Positions 9,285 through 17,299 of a stretch of DNA of 27,792 nucleotides are shown piece by piece. Source of the DNA: an uncultured Collinsella sp. (GTDB lineage: Bacteria > Actinomycetota > Coriobacteriia > Coriobacteriales > Coriobacteriaceae). Position 1 is the stretch's first letter, and each line of letters begins with the position of its first letter. A program made the position numbers and the translations under genes. Below the pieces are notes generated by a model. The model worked only from the letters and a program-made list of their open reading frames with translations. It had not been told where the DNA came from and did not search any database. The stretch covers positions 1 through 27,792 of the forward strand of contig CABUJH010000023.1 in NCBI GenBank assembly GCA_902491895.1, in the 5' to 3' direction.

Positions 9285-9904
9285 TGATTTCCCAGCTCCA
9301 CGGAACGCTTGTCGAGTCCACGATGAGCTCTGCTGTCGTCGATGTGTCGGGCGTTGGCTTTGAGCTCGGCATCTCGGGCAGCACTGCGGCCACGTTGCCG
9401 ATGCCCGGCGGCGAGGTCCGCCTCTACACGCGTATGCAGGTGCGCGAGGACGCCATGACACTTTTCGGTTTTTCCTCAAAGGATGAGCGCACGATGTTCG
9501 ACCGGCTCGTGTCCGTCTCGGGCGTTGGCCCGCGCCTGGCGCTCGCCGTGCTTTCCACCTATACCGTGGGGCAGCTGTATTCGCTGGTGATGGCCGAGGA
9601 CGACAAGGGCATGGCCAAGGTGCCCGGTGTGGGCAAAAAGACAGCTCAGCGCCTGATCCTGGAACTCAAGAGCACCTTTGCCAAGGACAAGGGCTTTGTG
9701 CCGGTCGACGTGATTCCCGGCCAGGTTGCGATGCCGGTTCCCGCTGCCGCTCCCTCGGCGATCGATGATGCCCGTGCGGCACTCCTTTCCATGGGCTTTA
9801 GCCCGCAGGAGACCGATGTTGCCCTGAGCGGGTATGATGGGCAGAATATGCGTGTCGAGGATCTGCTCGGCGCGGCGCTTAAGCGACTCGGAATGGATGC
9901 GTGA
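9284..9904 (+). CDS. ruvA: Holliday junction branch migration protein RuvA (206 aa)
   Basis: RuvA forms the tetramer that holds the Holliday junction and loads RuvB. Visible parts are an N-terminal OB fold (MISQLHGTLVE onward), two helix-hairpin-helix motifs (SGVGPR at 79-84, PGVGKK at 114-119), a flexible Pro/Ala-rich linker, and the C-terminal RuvB-binding three-helix domain (DDARAALLSMGFSPQETDVAL). ATG 9284 overlaps the ruvC stop; AGAGAGG at 9265-9271 lies upstream. Its TGA stop overlaps the ruvB ATG by one base. Confidence 0.97.
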   Translation: MISQLHGTLVESTMSSAVVDVSGVGFELGISGSTAATLPMPGGEVRLYTRMQVREDAMTLFGFSSKDERTMFDRLVSVSGVGPRLALAVLSTYTVGQLYSLVMAEDDKGMAKVPGVGKKTAQRLILELKSTFAKDKGFVPVDVIPGQVAMPVPAAAPSAIDDARAALLSMGFSPQETDVALSGYDGQNMRVEDLLGAALKRLGMDA

Positions 9905-10971
9905 TGTGGGAAGCCGATGACTCTCAGGACCTGTGGGCGACGCCCGGCAACTCGCCGGCGGCATCCATGGCGCACGGCGAGCGCATGGTGGGCTCGGAGC
10001 TGACGGCCGAAGACCTCGATGTCGACCGTACCCTGCGTCCCCAGCGCTTGGATGACTACTGCGGTCAGGAGCATATCAAGCAGAGCCTTCGCGTGCTCAT
10101 CGAGGCAGCGCAGAGCCGTGGCGAGACGCTCGACCACGTGATTTTCTCGGGTCCTCCGGGCCTGGGCAAGACCACGCTGGCCACCGTTATCGCCAACGAG
10201 CTGGGCGCTCAGATCAAGACCACGAGTGGCCCTGCCATCGCGCGCACGGGCGACCTGGCAGCCATCCTTACTAACTTGCAGCCGGGTGATGTGCTGTTTA
10301 TCGACGAGATCCACCGCCTCAACCGTTCGGTCGAGGAGGTCCTGTACCCCGCGATGGAGGACTTTGCCCTCGATATCGTGATTGGCAAGGGTCCGGCGGC
10401 TCGCTCGATTCGCCTGGATATTCCCAAGTTTACGCTGGTAGCGGCAACGACCCGCTCAGGCATGTTGACCGGCCCGTTGCGCGACCGCTTTGGCATTTCA
10501 TATCGCCTGGATTACTACACGGTCGAGGAGCTCGCGCAGATTGTGACGCGCTCGGCGACTATCCTGGGCGTGACGATCGACCATCCCAGTGCACTCGAGA
10601 TCGGCTCGCGTTCGCGCGGCACGCCACGTCTTGCCAACCGCCTGCTCAAGCGCGTGCGCGATTACGCACAGGTGCGCGGCAACGGCCCCATCGAGCTCGA
10701 TATCTGTCGCCAGGCGCTTGAGTTCTTCGAGATCGATGAGCTCGGTCTGGACTGGATGGATATTCGCATTTTGGAGACGCTCGCTAAGACGTTCTCCGGT
10801 CGTGCCGTGGGACTTACGACCCTTGCCAGCGCGGTGGGCGAGGACCCGGGCACGCTCGAGGATGTCTATGAGCCCTATCTGCTGCAGTGCGGGTTGATGA
10901 TTCGTACGCCGCAGGGCCGTCAGGCAACCCTTCGCACCTTTGAGCACCTGGGGATTGAACCTACCGTTTAG
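9904..10971 (+). CDS. ruvB: Holliday junction branch migration ATPase RuvB (355 aa)
   Basis: RuvB is the AAA+ motor that drives branch migration with RuvA. ATG 9904 sits in TGATG with the ruvA stop; the GTG at 9901 is an alternative. Walker A is GPPGLGKT (83-90), Walker B is LFIDEIHRL, the sensor 1 region is ATTRSGMLTGPLRDRFG with the arginine finger, and sensor 2 is GTPRLANRLLKR. A C-terminal winged helix follows (LDWMDIRILETL to the end). The first ~40 residues before the conserved LRPQRLDDYCGQ are a variable leader. It is the last gene of ruvCAB; no T-rich terminator is evident after the TAG. Confidence 0.97.
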   Translation: MWEADDSQDLWATPGNSPAASMAHGERMVGSELTAEDLDVDRTLRPQRLDDYCGQEHIKQSLRVLIEAAQSRGETLDHVIFSGPPGLGKTTLATVIANELGAQIKTTSGPAIARTGDLAAILTNLQPGDVLFIDEIHRLNRSVEEVLYPAMEDFALDIVIGKGPAARSIRLDIPKFTLVAATTRSGMLTGPLRDRFGISYRLDYYTVEELAQIVTRSATILGVTIDHPSALEIGSRSRGTPRLANRLLKRVRDYAQVRGNGPIELDICRQALEFFEIDELGLDWMDIRILETLAKTFSGRAVGLTTLASAVGEDPGTLEDVYEPYLLQCGLMIRTPQGRQATLRTFEHLGIEPTV

Positions 10972-11066
10972 GGCGCTTTGTTTTGGCTAGTCTGTAGGCT
11001 ATCGCTGAGCATTGGATAAACATATCGCCATTCATCGGTTACGGGTGTTTTACTATTGCGCGCCCG

Positions 11067-11075
11067 TGCTATGCT
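11067..11075 (+). promoter_or_regulatory. Extended -10 promoter candidate for fhs
   Basis: TGC followed by TATGCT (11070-11075) matches an extended -10 element about 40 bases before the fhs start. Weak -35-like T-rich sequence (TGTTTTAC) lies 16-18 bases upstream. Confidence 0.4.
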
Positions 11076-11115
11076 GAATTGGTCTTTTTCTCATTCGGTA
11101 ACGAAAGGACCGCCC

Positions 11116-12783
11116 ATGCCTACTGACATCGAAATCGCACGTTCCGTCACGCCGCTGCCCATTACCGAGGTGGCTAAGAACGCCGGCGTCGACGTAAAGC
11201 ACCTGATTCCGTACGGCTTCGACAAGGCTAAGGTTGACTATTCGCTGCTCAACGAGCCGACCGATCACCAGGCCAAGCTCGTCCTCGTGACCGCTATCAA
11301 CCCAACGCCTGCGGGCGAGGGCAAGACCACCACGACCATCGGTCTGGCCGATGGCCTGCGTCGTCGCGGCGTCAAGAGTGCCGTGGCCCTGCGCGAGCCT
11401 TCGCTCGGCCCCGTCTTTGGCGTTAAGGGCGGTGCTGCCGGCGGCGGCTGGGCCCAGGTCATCCCCATGGAGGATATCAACCTGCACTTTACCGGCGACT
11501 TCCACGCTATCGGTGCCGCCAATAACCTGCTGGCCGCCATGCTCGACAACCATATTCAGCAGGGCAACCAGCTCGGTATTGACGTTAAGCGCATCACTTG
11601 GAAGCGCGTCGTCGATATGAACGACCGTCAGCTGCGCCACGTCATCGACGGCATTGGCGGTAAGGCTCAGGGCGTGCCGCGCGAGGACGGCTTCGATATC
11701 ACCGTCGCCTCTGAGGTCATGGCAATCCTGTGCCTGTCTACGAGCATCAGCGACCTCAAGGAACGCTTGGGTGAGATCGTCGTCGGCTACAACTTTGCCG
11801 GAGAGCCCGTCCGTGCCCGCGACCTTAAGGCCCAGGGTGCCATGGCCGCGTTGCTTAAGGACGCGCTCAAGCCCAACCTGGTGCAAACGCTCGAGGGCAC
11901 GCCCGCGTTTGTCCACGGCGGTCCCTTCGCCAACATTGCCCACGGCTGCAACTCTATCATGGCCACGCGTATGGCGATGCGCTTTGGCGATGTCGCCATT
12001 ACCGAGGCCGGCTTCGGTGCCGATCTGGGTGCCGAGAAGTTCCTCGACATCAAGTGCCGCATGACGGGCGTTCGCCCCAGCGCTGTCGTGGTCGTCGCCA
12101 CTGCCCGCGCGCTTAAGTACAACGGCGGTGTCGCCAAGGCCGACCTCAACGAGGAGAACCTCGAGGCCCTCAAGGCCGGCATGCCCAACCTGGTGCGCCA
12201 CGTCGATAACATCCAGAATGTCTACGGTCTGCCTTGTGTGGTCGCCATCAACCGCTTCCCGACGGACACCGAGGCCGAGCTCGAGCTCATCGAGTCCGAG
12301 TGCCAGAAGCTCGGCGTCAACGTTAAGCTTTCCGAGGTCTGGGCCAAGGGCGGCGAGGGCGCGCTCGAGCTTGCCGATGAGGTCATGCGTCTGATTGAGC
12401 AGCCGAGCGAGCTCAAGTTTGCCTATGAGGACGGCGCTGATGTCGCCGATGCCCTCGAGGCCGTTGCCACCAAGGTCTACCGCGCCGACGGCGTTGACTT
12501 TACGCCGGCCGCCAAGCGCCAGCTCGCCGAGCTGCGCGAGAATGGCTTTGGCAACCTGCCGGTGTGCGTCGCCAAGACGCAGTACAGCTTTAGCGACAAC
12601 GCCAAGGCCCTGGGCGCTCCCGAGAACTTCCGCATCACCGTGCGTGAGCTCAAGGTTTCTGCCGGCGCCCACTTTGTGGTCGCGCTGACTGGCAGCGTTC
12701 TGACCATGCCGGGCCTGCCCAAGGTCCCCGCGGCCGAGAACATCGACGTCGACAACGATGGCAACATCACCGGCCTGTTCTAA
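11116..12783 (+). CDS. fhs: Formate-tetrahydrofolate ligase (555 aa)
   Basis: This enzyme makes 10-formyl-tetrahydrofolate from formate, THF and ATP, the entry step of formate into one-carbon metabolism. ATG 11116 (MPTDIEIARSV) has AAAGGA at 11104-11109, six bases upstream. The P-loop PTPAGEGKTT lies at about 63-72. The family signatures EPSLGPVFGVKGGAAGGG and the central FVHGGPFANIAHGCNS are intact, as is the C-terminal TGSVLTMPGLPKVPAA. Length is normal for bacterial FTHFS. It is a single gene with its own promoter candidate and a strong terminator. Its pathway partners fchA and folD lie about 9 kb downstream. Confidence 0.97.
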   Translation: MPTDIEIARSVTPLPITEVAKNAGVDVKHLIPYGFDKAKVDYSLLNEPTDHQAKLVLVTAINPTPAGEGKTTTTIGLADGLRRRGVKSAVALREPSLGPVFGVKGGAAGGGWAQVIPMEDINLHFTGDFHAIGAANNLLAAMLDNHIQQGNQLGIDVKRITWKRVVDMNDRQLRHVIDGIGGKAQGVPREDGFDITVASEVMAILCLSTSISDLKERLGEIVVGYNFAGEPVRARDLKAQGAMAALLKDALKPNLVQTLEGTPAFVHGGPFANIAHGCNSIMATRMAMRFGDVAITEAGFGADLGAEKFLDIKCRMTGVRPSAVVVVATARALKYNGGVAKADLNEENLEALKAGMPNLVRHVDNIQNVYGLPCVVAINRFPTDTEAELELIESECQKLGVNVKLSEVWAKGGEGALELADEVMRLIEQPSELKFAYEDGADVADALEAVATKVYRADGVDFTPAAKRQLAELRENGFGNLPVCVAKTQYSFSDNAKALGAPENFRITVRELKVSAGAHFVVALTGSVLTMPGLPKVPAAENIDVDNDGNITGLF

Positions 12784-12808
12784 GCCTGCTGTCCATAGCT
12801 GCTTGCCC

Positions 12809-12845
12809 GCCCCGCCGCGCCTACCAAGGCCCGGCGGGGCTTTTT
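12809..12845 (+). terminator. Rho-independent terminator of fhs
   Basis: A perfect 9-bp stem GCCCCGCCG/CGGCGGGGC pairs 12809-12817 with 12832-12840, followed at once by TTTTT. It lies 26 bases after the fhs stop. Confidence 0.92.
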
Positions 12846-12878
12846 GATCCTTAGGCCCGCGCATGTCTTGTAGATACC

Positions 12879-12918
12879 GATGGGCTCTGCCCATCATAGG
12901 CTTTTGCGCGGGTAGAAT
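12879..12918 (+). promoter_or_regulatory. Operator-like palindrome with -10 element upstream of the PASTA-like membrane protein
   Basis: GATGGGC (12879-12885) and GCCCATC (12889-12895) form a perfect 7-bp inverted repeat with a TCT spacer. A -10-like TAGAAT follows at 12913-12918. The palindrome covers the place where a -35 would sit, which fits a repressor or activator site; no good -35 is visible. It could also be a hairpin, but it lies upstream of the likely transcript start. Confidence 0.35.
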
Positions 12919-12963
12919 GCATGGATAACTTGATGCTTACAGGCGACGGAAAGGAATCGTTGC

Positions 12964-13953
12964 ATGGATCAGGACAAGACAACCGTGATGGGCGGCTACG
13001 GTTCCGCGCAGGCTGGCGATAGCGACGATGCGACCCGCGTTGTTCCCAACTCCGGTTATACCGACCCCGCCGCGACGCAGCCTTCTGCCGAGCCCACCCG
13101 GGTTATGGGCTATGGCGACACGGCGCAGGATTCTTACGCTGCATCTTCGCAAGGCCCCTATGGCAACGCAGCTCCGGATCCGTTTGATTGCGCGCCGCAG
13201 GATTCTTATGCTGCCTCGACGCCGAATTCCTATGACAACCTGCCGCAGAATCCCATTCCGCAGCCTCAGCAGACGACGTATTTGCCTCGCACGGCGCAGC
13301 CTCGCTACGAGTCGCGCGAGCCGTATCGCGAGTACCCCAAGTCGATTCCGCAATATGGCGAGGACGAGGAGAAGAAGCCGTCGCGTTCGTCGAGCGTGAT
13401 CAAGAAGATCCTCATCGTGCTGGCGATCTTCTTTGCGCTGTCGGTTGTGTTTGCCATCGTGTCGGGCATGCTCAACAAGCGAGGGAGTTCAACGGCCGAT
13501 GCCACTGCCGAGCAAACCGAGTCCGCCTCGTCTAGCACCGTTGATTTGAGCGATATCCCGGGGCAGTACTGGTCCAACGCCAAGAAGATCCTCAAGTCGC
13601 GCGGCGCCGATCTTTCGAATGCCGTGGTCCTGACTGATGATGGCTCAACGCCCGTCGTCGATGCCAACTGGGTCGTTACTTCTGCCTACTATAACGACAA
13701 CGGCAACCTCGAAATTCAACTCACGCACAAGAACAGCTCGGGCAACTCGTCCGACGGCCAAAGCGGTACCGACAGCTCGAGCTCCAATACGCTGGAGGAC
13801 TTGAGCAACAAGGCACAGGAGTTGGGAGACAAGGCGCAAGAGCTGGGCGACACGGCACAAAACCTGGGCGATACCGCGCAGAACTTGGGCGGCATGGCGA
13901 CGGATGCTTGGAACGCCCTGCAAAACGGCATCTCGGGCGCGCAGGGAAACTAG
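12964..13953 (+). CDS. Single-pass membrane protein with Thr-Arg-Val motifs, PASTA-like domain and heptad repeats (329 aa)
   Basis: No confident family. ATG 12964 has GGAAAGGA at 12948-12955, eight bases upstream. The N-terminal ~140 residues are Pro/Gln/Tyr-rich and predicted cytoplasmic. They carry three similar short motifs, TTVM (6-9), TRVV (24-27) and TRVM (45-48), plus a repeated QDSYAAS (55-61 and 79-85). Basic residues precede one transmembrane helix (about 149-170). The outer part holds a segment (about 197-254) that resembles a degenerate PASTA domain, starting DIPGQYWSNAKKILKSRGA. A Ser/Asn-rich stretch and four 7-residue repeats of the form DxAQxLG (282-309) follow. The TRV motifs look like targets of a Ser/Thr kinase and readers with FHA domains, which is inference. 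It is convergent with the next gene, 18 bases apart. Confidence 0.75.
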   Translation: MDQDKTTVMGGYGSAQAGDSDDATRVVPNSGYTDPAATQPSAEPTRVMGYGDTAQDSYAASSQGPYGNAAPDPFDCAPQDSYAASTPNSYDNLPQNPIPQPQQTTYLPRTAQPRYESREPYREYPKSIPQYGEDEEKKPSRSSSVIKKILIVLAIFFALSVVFAIVSGMLNKRGSSTADATAEQTESASSSTVDLSDIPGQYWSNAKKILKSRGADLSNAVVLTDDGSTPVVDANWVVTSAYYNDNGNLEIQLTHKNSSGNSSDGQSGTDSSSSNTLEDLSNKAQELGDKAQELGDTAQNLGDTAQNLGGMATDAWNALQNGISGAQGN

Positions 13954-13971
13954 CGGACGAGCGGAGCGGGG

Positions 13972-15153
13972 CTACAGCTGCTCGGCCGGACGCTCGGGCG
14001 AGCTAAAGCCCGAATCGAACGTGACGACGCACGAGACGTCGGGCCGGCGCTCATGCACGATGCGCGTGACGAGCTCCAGCAGCTCCTCGTCGGATATGTC
14101 AAAGCCGTCGGGACGCACCAGGTCAAACGAAACGAACCCGTCGTGCTCGTGCAGGTCGTGGATGGAGAGCGCGGGATCGATCTGCATGACGCCGCGCTTG
14201 ACCCAGCCGCGCAGGTCGTCGCCGGTTGTCGCGATGGGGTCGCAGTGCAGCGTGATCCCAATGCCCATCTGGCGCTTGATGTCGTGCTCGATGGTGTCCA
14301 GGATCTCGTGGTGCTCAAATGCGTCGCCCTCGCCGGGCATCTCCACGTGGGCGCTGGCAAACTGACGACCGGGGCCGTAGTCGTGCACCATCAGGTCGTG
14401 TGTGCCCAAGACCTGCGGATAGGACATGATCTTGTCGCGGATTGCCTGGACGAGCTTGGGGTCGGGCGCTTGCCCCAGCAACGGGCTGATGGCGTCGCGC
14501 ACTAGGCCCATGCCGCTGATGCAGATGAAGATGCCCACACCCAGGCCTGCCCAGCCGTCGAGGTCAAAGCCGGTCGTCTGCGAAATAAGCGCCGCCACCA
14601 AGACCGAGCCCGAGGTGATGACGTCGTTTTTGGAGTCCTGTGCCGTGGCGATGAGCGTCTCCGAGTCGATGCGGTCGCCCAGCGTGCGGTTGAACGCTGC
14701 CATCCAGAGCTTAACGAGCATGGACAAGACGAGGGCGGCTAAGGAGAGCACCGAATATGCAGTGGGGGAAGGCTTGATGATCTTAGTGACCGACTCGAGG
14801 ATCAGATTGATGCCGACGGCGCAAACCAGGACGGCGACGAACAGACCGGCTAGGTACTCATAGCGACCGTGGCCATAGGGGTGGCCTTCGTCTGCCGGGC
14901 GGCTGGCAAGGCGGAACCCGAGCAGACTCACGATGTTGCTCGAGGCATCGGAGAGGTTGTTGAAAGCGTCGGCGATGAGGGAGACGGAGCCGGCGAGCAG
15001 GCCCGCGATGCCCTTGGCCAGGCACAGGGTGATGTTGAGGCCAATGCAGACGAGGCTTGCGGAAAAGCCCGCGTTGGTGCGGCAAGATGCATCGACCGGC
15101 TCGCTCTCGCTGCCGGGAACAAGCGTATGTACCAGCCGATTTACAAATAGCAT
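13972..15153 (-). CDS. Cation diffusion facilitator, probable Mn2+ (or Fe2+) exporter (393 aa)
   Basis: This is an integral membrane metal/proton antiporter. The start taken is the ATG at 15153 (MLFVNRLVHTL), with GAGG nine bases upstream; an ATG at 15174 is possible but has no ribosome site. The transmembrane domain contains SLIADAFNNLSDASSN (Asn65 and Asp69), the conserved HPYGHGRYEYLAG loop, and TAQDSKNDVITS (Asp173 and Asp177). The resulting Asn-Asp/Asp-Asp site is the pattern known for manganese exporters of the MntE/MneP type, unlike the His-Asp site of zinc exporters. A C-terminal cytoplasmic ferredoxin-like domain (about 275-355, with HDLMVHDYGPG) follows. An additional ~40-residue tail follows. 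It is transcribed away from the zinc-ribbon gene and may share a control region with it. Confidence 0.92.
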   Translation of the reverse strand: MLFVNRLVHTLVPGSESEPVDASCRTNAGFSASLVCIGLNITLCLAKGIAGLLAGSVSLIADAFNNLSDASSNIVSLLGFRLASRPADEGHPYGHGRYEYLAGLFVAVLVCAVGINLILESVTKIIKPSPTAYSVLSLAALVLSMLVKLWMAAFNRTLGDRIDSETLIATAQDSKNDVITSGSVLVAALISQTTGFDLDGWAGLGVGIFICISGMGLVRDAISPLLGQAPDPKLVQAIRDKIMSYPQVLGTHDLMVHDYGPGRQFASAHVEMPGEGDAFEHHEILDTIEHDIKRQMGIGITLHCDPIATTGDDLRGWVKRGVMQIDPALSIHDLHEHDGFVSFDLVRPDGFDISDEELLELVTRIVHERRPDVSCVVTFDSGFSSPERPAEQL

Positions 15154-15324
15154 AGCGGTCGTCCTCACAATCATGTTTAAGGGGATAGTGTAGCTCGCGC
15201 GGGGGCGCCGTGCACCGATGCTCAGAAAATGCAGCAATAGTCTGCCGGTGCTAACGAGCGAGCCTTCTCGTCTGCCTGGGTGGTCCATTTTGGGCCACAT
15301 GGGTATGGGCATGTGCCTGTTTGC

Positions 15325-15343
15325 TCGACATACTTAATGTCGA
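15325..15343 (+). promoter_or_regulatory. Inverted repeat just upstream of the zinc-ribbon gene
   Basis: TCGACAT and ATGTCGA form a perfect 7-bp inverted repeat with a 5-base spacer, 12 bases before the ribosome site AAAGGAGG (15355-15362). It may be an operator or a leader hairpin. It lies in the 217-bp region between divergent genes, where I see no strong -35/-10 pair. Confidence 0.3.
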
Positions 15344-15370
15344 CAGCTTTGTGCAAAGGAGGACGTTTCC

Positions 15371-16708
15371 ATGGACGAGATGTTTGCCATTAAATGTCAA
15401 AACTGCGGCGGCCCTATGTACTCGCACCAGGCTAAGCGCAGCTTTGAGTGCGCCTATTGCGGCACGGTGGTTCCGTGGCAGGCGGACGCCGGAGAGCCCA
15501 AGAGCGCTTTGGGTATTCGCCATACGCCGTTGACGGTGATGGATGGACTGCTCAAACTCACGCATGTGTCGCAACTCGAGCGCCCGGAGGACCCGGACTG
15601 GTATTTCTTCAATGCGCACTGGCGCAATCAGTCGGTCCTGGAACATCTGCTGTGGGAGGATCGCGGCACGGCGCAGGAGTTCCAAGAGGCCACGCATGTG
15701 AGCATTCCTTGCCCCTTCTGCGGAGCGTCCTTTGAGGGCGAGTCAACGCAGCGTGTGTTTGAGTGCCCGTCCTGCGGCAATAAGATCGGCATTGCGGACC
15801 TGCTCAAGCCGGGGACGTTTAGCAAGCGCCTGACCATGGGCGTTGGTGCGGAGTATGTGCCCGAGCAGGGTATTCCCTGCGAAATCTCGCCGCAGCAGGC
15901 ACGTGCCAACGCGCTGCAGCTGGTGCGCCAGTACCCCGACGCCTTTGCCGGGCACGACGTGGAAGACGCGATCCAAAACGACATGATGCTCTTCTATTTC
16001 CCCATGGCGCTGGCGGACTTGCGCATGATGGCGAGCTTCCCGGGCAAGGGCCTGAGCAAGGAGACCTTGGTGTACTACGAGGTGCTCGACTGGGCATACC
16101 CCAGGGCAAACTACCTGGACGTTCGCCTCATGGGCATTTTGGAGCCGTGGGACTTTGCCAAAGTCGGTCCGTTCGATCCCGCCATGCAGGAAGGCGACTT
16201 CCGCGTCGTCTCCGTCGATGCGTCTACCAAGGACCAGGTGGTCATTGATAAGTTGGCGCTCGACGTTGCGGGCAACGACGCCGAGGCGGTACTGGGGCTC
16301 AATAAAAAGAGCATTCGCATGTGGGCGCGCAAGGCCCGCAAACATAAGGACGGCCTGGTGATGGTGCCGGTCTACTTTGTCGATCGTCCGGCGACAGACG
16401 GCCGCGATGGCGAGCAAGTGCGCATTGCCGTAAACGGCCAGACGGGCCGCGCGGCCGCGGTGGTGTTTAGCGACAAGCGCGAAACGCACGTCGTGGCGCC
16501 GCTCAATCCGAGCCTGCATCTGTCCGGTGAGAGCACCGTGCATGCCACGCCCATCGAGGTCAAATACGTTAAGTCGCCGTTTCTGTACCAGATCGTGCGC
16601 CGTGGAGGCGGCGAGCAACCGCGCCAGGTTGCAGCGGTTGCCGAGGGTTCCTACCGAGAAGAAAAGCCCAAACGCAAGGGCTTGCTCGCTGCGATCTTTG
16701 GGAAGTAG
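15371..16708 (+). CDS. Double zinc-ribbon protein of unknown function (445 aa)
   Basis: ATG 15371 has AAAGGAGG eight bases upstream. Two zinc ribbons are clear: Cys9/Cys12 with Cys27/Cys30 (CQNCGG, CAYCGT) and Cys114/Cys117 with Cys132/Cys135 (CPFCGA, CPSCGN). The C-terminal half includes MVPVYFVDRP and an AVNGQTGRAAA segment, a pattern I recall from zinc-ribbon 'TFIIB-type' proteins of unknown role in Gram-positives. The last ~30 residues are basic and end EEKPKRKGLLAAIFGK, an amphipathic basic tail that might touch membrane or nucleic acid. No catalytic motif or signal peptide is seen. It is a single gene with its own terminator. Confidence 0.85.
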   Translation: MDEMFAIKCQNCGGPMYSHQAKRSFECAYCGTVVPWQADAGEPKSALGIRHTPLTVMDGLLKLTHVSQLERPEDPDWYFFNAHWRNQSVLEHLLWEDRGTAQEFQEATHVSIPCPFCGASFEGESTQRVFECPSCGNKIGIADLLKPGTFSKRLTMGVGAEYVPEQGIPCEISPQQARANALQLVRQYPDAFAGHDVEDAIQNDMMLFYFPMALADLRMMASFPGKGLSKETLVYYEVLDWAYPRANYLDVRLMGILEPWDFAKVGPFDPAMQEGDFRVVSVDASTKDQVVIDKLALDVAGNDAEAVLGLNKKSIRMWARKARKHKDGLVMVPVYFVDRPATDGRDGEQVRIAVNGQTGRAAAVVFSDKRETHVVAPLNPSLHLSGESTVHATPIEVKYVKSPFLYQIVRRGGGEQPRQVAAVAEGSYREEKPKRKGLLAAIFGK

Positions 16709-16751
16709 GGAGTAGCGCCGGTTGGCGCCGTAACCTGCAAGCCAGGGGTGT

Positions 16752-16788
16752 GGGGCAGCTCACGGGAGCGCGGGCTGCCCCCGTTTTT
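16752..16788 (+). terminator. Rho-independent terminator of the zinc-ribbon gene
   Basis: An 8-bp stem GGGGCAGC/GCTGCCCC pairs 16752-16759 with 16774-16781, followed by CCGTTTTT. It lies about 45 bases after the stop. Confidence 0.85.
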
Positions 16789-16936
16789 GTGTTGCGGGGA
16801 AGTGCTGGGCACTTCATTAAAAGTCCTCGCGCGGACTCAAATTCCAATGTCGCCGAGCGCCTTCGTGCAGGATTCCCGAAGTGACTAAAATGTGGCAATA
16901 GAGACAGTTTTAGCGAACCCCACGGGAGTGACGCGT

Positions 16937-17207
16937 ATGGACAACAACACGCTGCTATTCCAGGACAAAGGTTCGGGTAGGTTTAAAGACGTTAAGATCT
17001 ACCCCAATCGTATCGAGGTGCTCAAGAAGGGCACTTTTGGCGGCAGGCACACCGAGATTGTCTACCTTAAGGACATCACGGGGGGTCAACAGGATCAAGG
17101 GTCGCGACGTTTTCTTGCGTAACAGGCTGTTGACCGCTTGCGTCTTTAGCCTGAGTAGCCGTGCGAAGGCCCAGGAATTTGTGAACGCGCTGAACATGGT
17201 GATGTAG
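16937..17207 (+). pseudogene. Small PH-like domain protein broken by a frameshift in a G6 run
   Basis: ATG 16937 has GGGAG at 16924-16928. The first 49 codons read MDNNTLLFQDKGSGRFKDVK and on to LKDITG, then the frame runs through GQQDQGSRRFLA to a TAA at 17120-17122. Removing one G from the run of six at 17080-17085 joins this frame to the next one, which reads VNRIKGRDVFLRNRLLTACV and continues to LNMVM and TAG at 17205-17207. The restored protein of about 89 residues looks like a short bacterial pleckstrin-homology-like domain, such as precedes SHOCT tails; this is recall. The break may be a real mutation, a phase-variable tract or an assembly error. Confidence 0.75.
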
Positions 17208-17231
17208 CCGATAGCGGCGTTCGGGCCAAGG

Positions 17232-17270
17232 TAAAAATCGGGGCGCAGAACGGTATTCTGCGCCCCGATT
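17232..17270 (-). terminator. Strong terminator hairpin of the minus-strand phospholipase gene
   Basis: A perfect 15-bp inverted repeat pairs 17236-17250 with 17256-17270 around a 5-base loop. On the minus strand it is followed by TTTTT (17233-17237), so it ends the gene at 17300. It may also stop plus-strand transcripts of the broken gene, though the plus side has no T run. Confidence 0.88.
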
Positions 17271-17299
17271 GAGTTAATGCGCCCAAAAGACTGGCTTGC

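Noticed and set aside
11053..12897. A 614-codon open frame on the minus strand opposite fhs.
   Set aside because: It is the antisense shadow of a highly conserved gene in GC-rich DNA, has no ribosome site and resembles no protein family.
15187..15192. Minus-strand TACACT as a -10 for the metal exporter.
   Set aside because: No matching -35 is found at 16-18 bases, so it is not listed as a promoter.
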